A DNA stretch of 6,248 nt from Bacteroidales bacterium (GTDB taxonomy: Bacteria > Bacteroidota > Bacteroidia > Bacteroidales > UBA12077): positions 1 to 6,248 of the forward strand of contig JAUVUS010000159.1 of assembly GCA_030600865.1 (NCBI GenBank), given 5' to 3'. Below, in pieces: positions 5,733-6,248 of this stretch. The position numbers and the translations under genes were made by a program. Below the pieces are notes generated by a model. The model was not told the DNA's origin. It saw only the letters and a program-made list of their open reading frames with translations, and made no database searches. Position 1 is the first letter of the stretch; each line of letters begins with the position of its first letter.

Positions 5733-6248
5733 ATGGCAAATAAAATGAAAGCTCTTGTAAAATCTAAACCTGAAAAAGGTTTGTGGATGGAAGAGGTTGA
5801 CATACCTGAAGTTGGAGTTAACGATATTCTTATAAAAGTTAAAAAATCAGCTATTTGCGGGACTGATTTGCATATATACCGCTGGGATGAGTGGTCGCAA
5901 AATACAATCAAAACACCTATGACTATAGGTCATGAATATGTTGGAACAGTAGCTGAAATGGGTGTGGGAGTTACGGGATTTGAAGTTGGCGAAAGGGTTA
6001 CAGGCGAAGGACATATAGCCTGTGGTCATTGTAGACATTGTCGTCGGGGACGTAACCGTGTCTGTGAAAATACTGTTGGGATAGGTGTTAACAGAAATGG
6101 GTCATTCGCAGAATATGTTGTTGTTCCTGCAACTAATGTTATGAAAATGAATCCGGCTATTCCTGATGAAATGTTAGCTATAATGGATCCATTTGGAAAT
6201 GCTACACATACAGCTCTTTCATGGTCGTTGATAGGAGAGGATGTACTG
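5733..6248 (+). CDS. tdh: L-threonine 3-dehydrogenase, 5' part (runs off the window)
   Basis: Tdh oxidises L-threonine with NAD+ to 2-amino-3-ketobutyrate, which 2-amino-3-ketobutyrate CoA ligase (Kbl) then splits to glycine and acetyl-CoA. The 172 visible residues are the zinc-dependent medium-chain dehydrogenase catalytic domain and closely resemble E. coli Tdh throughout. Catalytic-zinc motifs are C42 in [10 protein letters not shown] and H67-E68 in GHEYVG; the matching substrate-site His is H94 in [10 protein letters not shown]. Structural zinc is bound by C97, C100, C103 and C111. [12 protein letters not shown] and GEDVL match the family just before the Rossmann fold, which is outside the window. 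I chose the ATG at 5733 (MANKMKAL); the ATG at 5745 would begin MKAL exactly as in E. coli and is a real alternative. No strong Shine-Dalgarno precedes either. It is separated from nrdJ by a terminator; kbl is a likely downstream neighbour but cannot be seen. Confidence 0.95.
   Translation, partial: MANKMKALVKSKPEKGLWMEEVDIPEVGVNDILIKVKKSAICGTDLHIYRWDEWSQNTIKTPMTIGHEYVGTVAEMGVGVTGFEVGERVTGEGHIACGHCRHCRRGRNRVCENTVGIGVNRNGSFAEYVVVPATNVMKMNPAIPDEMLAIMDPFGNATHTALSWSLIGEDVL

Noticed and set aside
5723..6038. Two minus-strand open frames opposite tdh
   Set aside because: Both overlap a strongly conserved tdh reading frame; the long frames are a by-product of its codon use.

Overview
This window most likely comes from a member of the Bacteroidota, probably a Bacteroidales/Marinilabiliales-type environmental bacterium. 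The inference rests on AT-rich DNA, weak or absent Shine-Dalgarno sequences, TAnnTTTG-type -7 promoter candidates, a lipoprotein of the kind common in this phylum, and the set of proteins encoded. No marker gene fixes the genus. All four genes are on the + strand. They look like separate transcription units, because the gaps between them are long or hold a clear terminator.

Layout: (1) 1-975 is the 3' part of a gene for an acidic, repeat-built, probably exported protein, closed by a strong intrinsic terminator. (2) 1034-1114 is a GC-rich palindromic element. (3) 1153-2376 encodes a lipoprotein of the nucleotide pyrophosphatase/phosphodiesterase (NPP) family with all expected catalytic and metal-binding residues. 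(4) 2377-2943 is a 567-base gene-free stretch. Its first part is a degenerate inverted repeat carrying a relative of the palindrome seen in element 2. Its second part is AT-rich and carries several copies of a TTATTAACA-like 9-mer. (5) 2944-5541 encodes an adenosylcobalamin-dependent (class II) ribonucleotide reductase, NrdJ, with a short N-terminal extension that contains a perfect 18-bp palindrome. (6) 5598-5624 is a terminator built from a tandemly doubled palindrome. (7) 5733 to the window end is the 5' part of an L-threonine 3-dehydrogenase gene, tdh.

The genes do not form an obvious pathway. They cover nucleotide-phosphate hydrolysis outside the cytoplasm, dNTP synthesis, and threonine breakdown. 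I see no CRISPR array, defence system, transposase, tRNA, rRNA or recognisable riboswitch. The most interesting material lies in the non-coding parts: a shared interlocking palindrome in two unrelated intergenic settings, a palindrome inside the start of nrdJ, and a possible DnaA-like site cluster upstream of nrdJ. I do not see convincing evidence for a new multi-gene system here.
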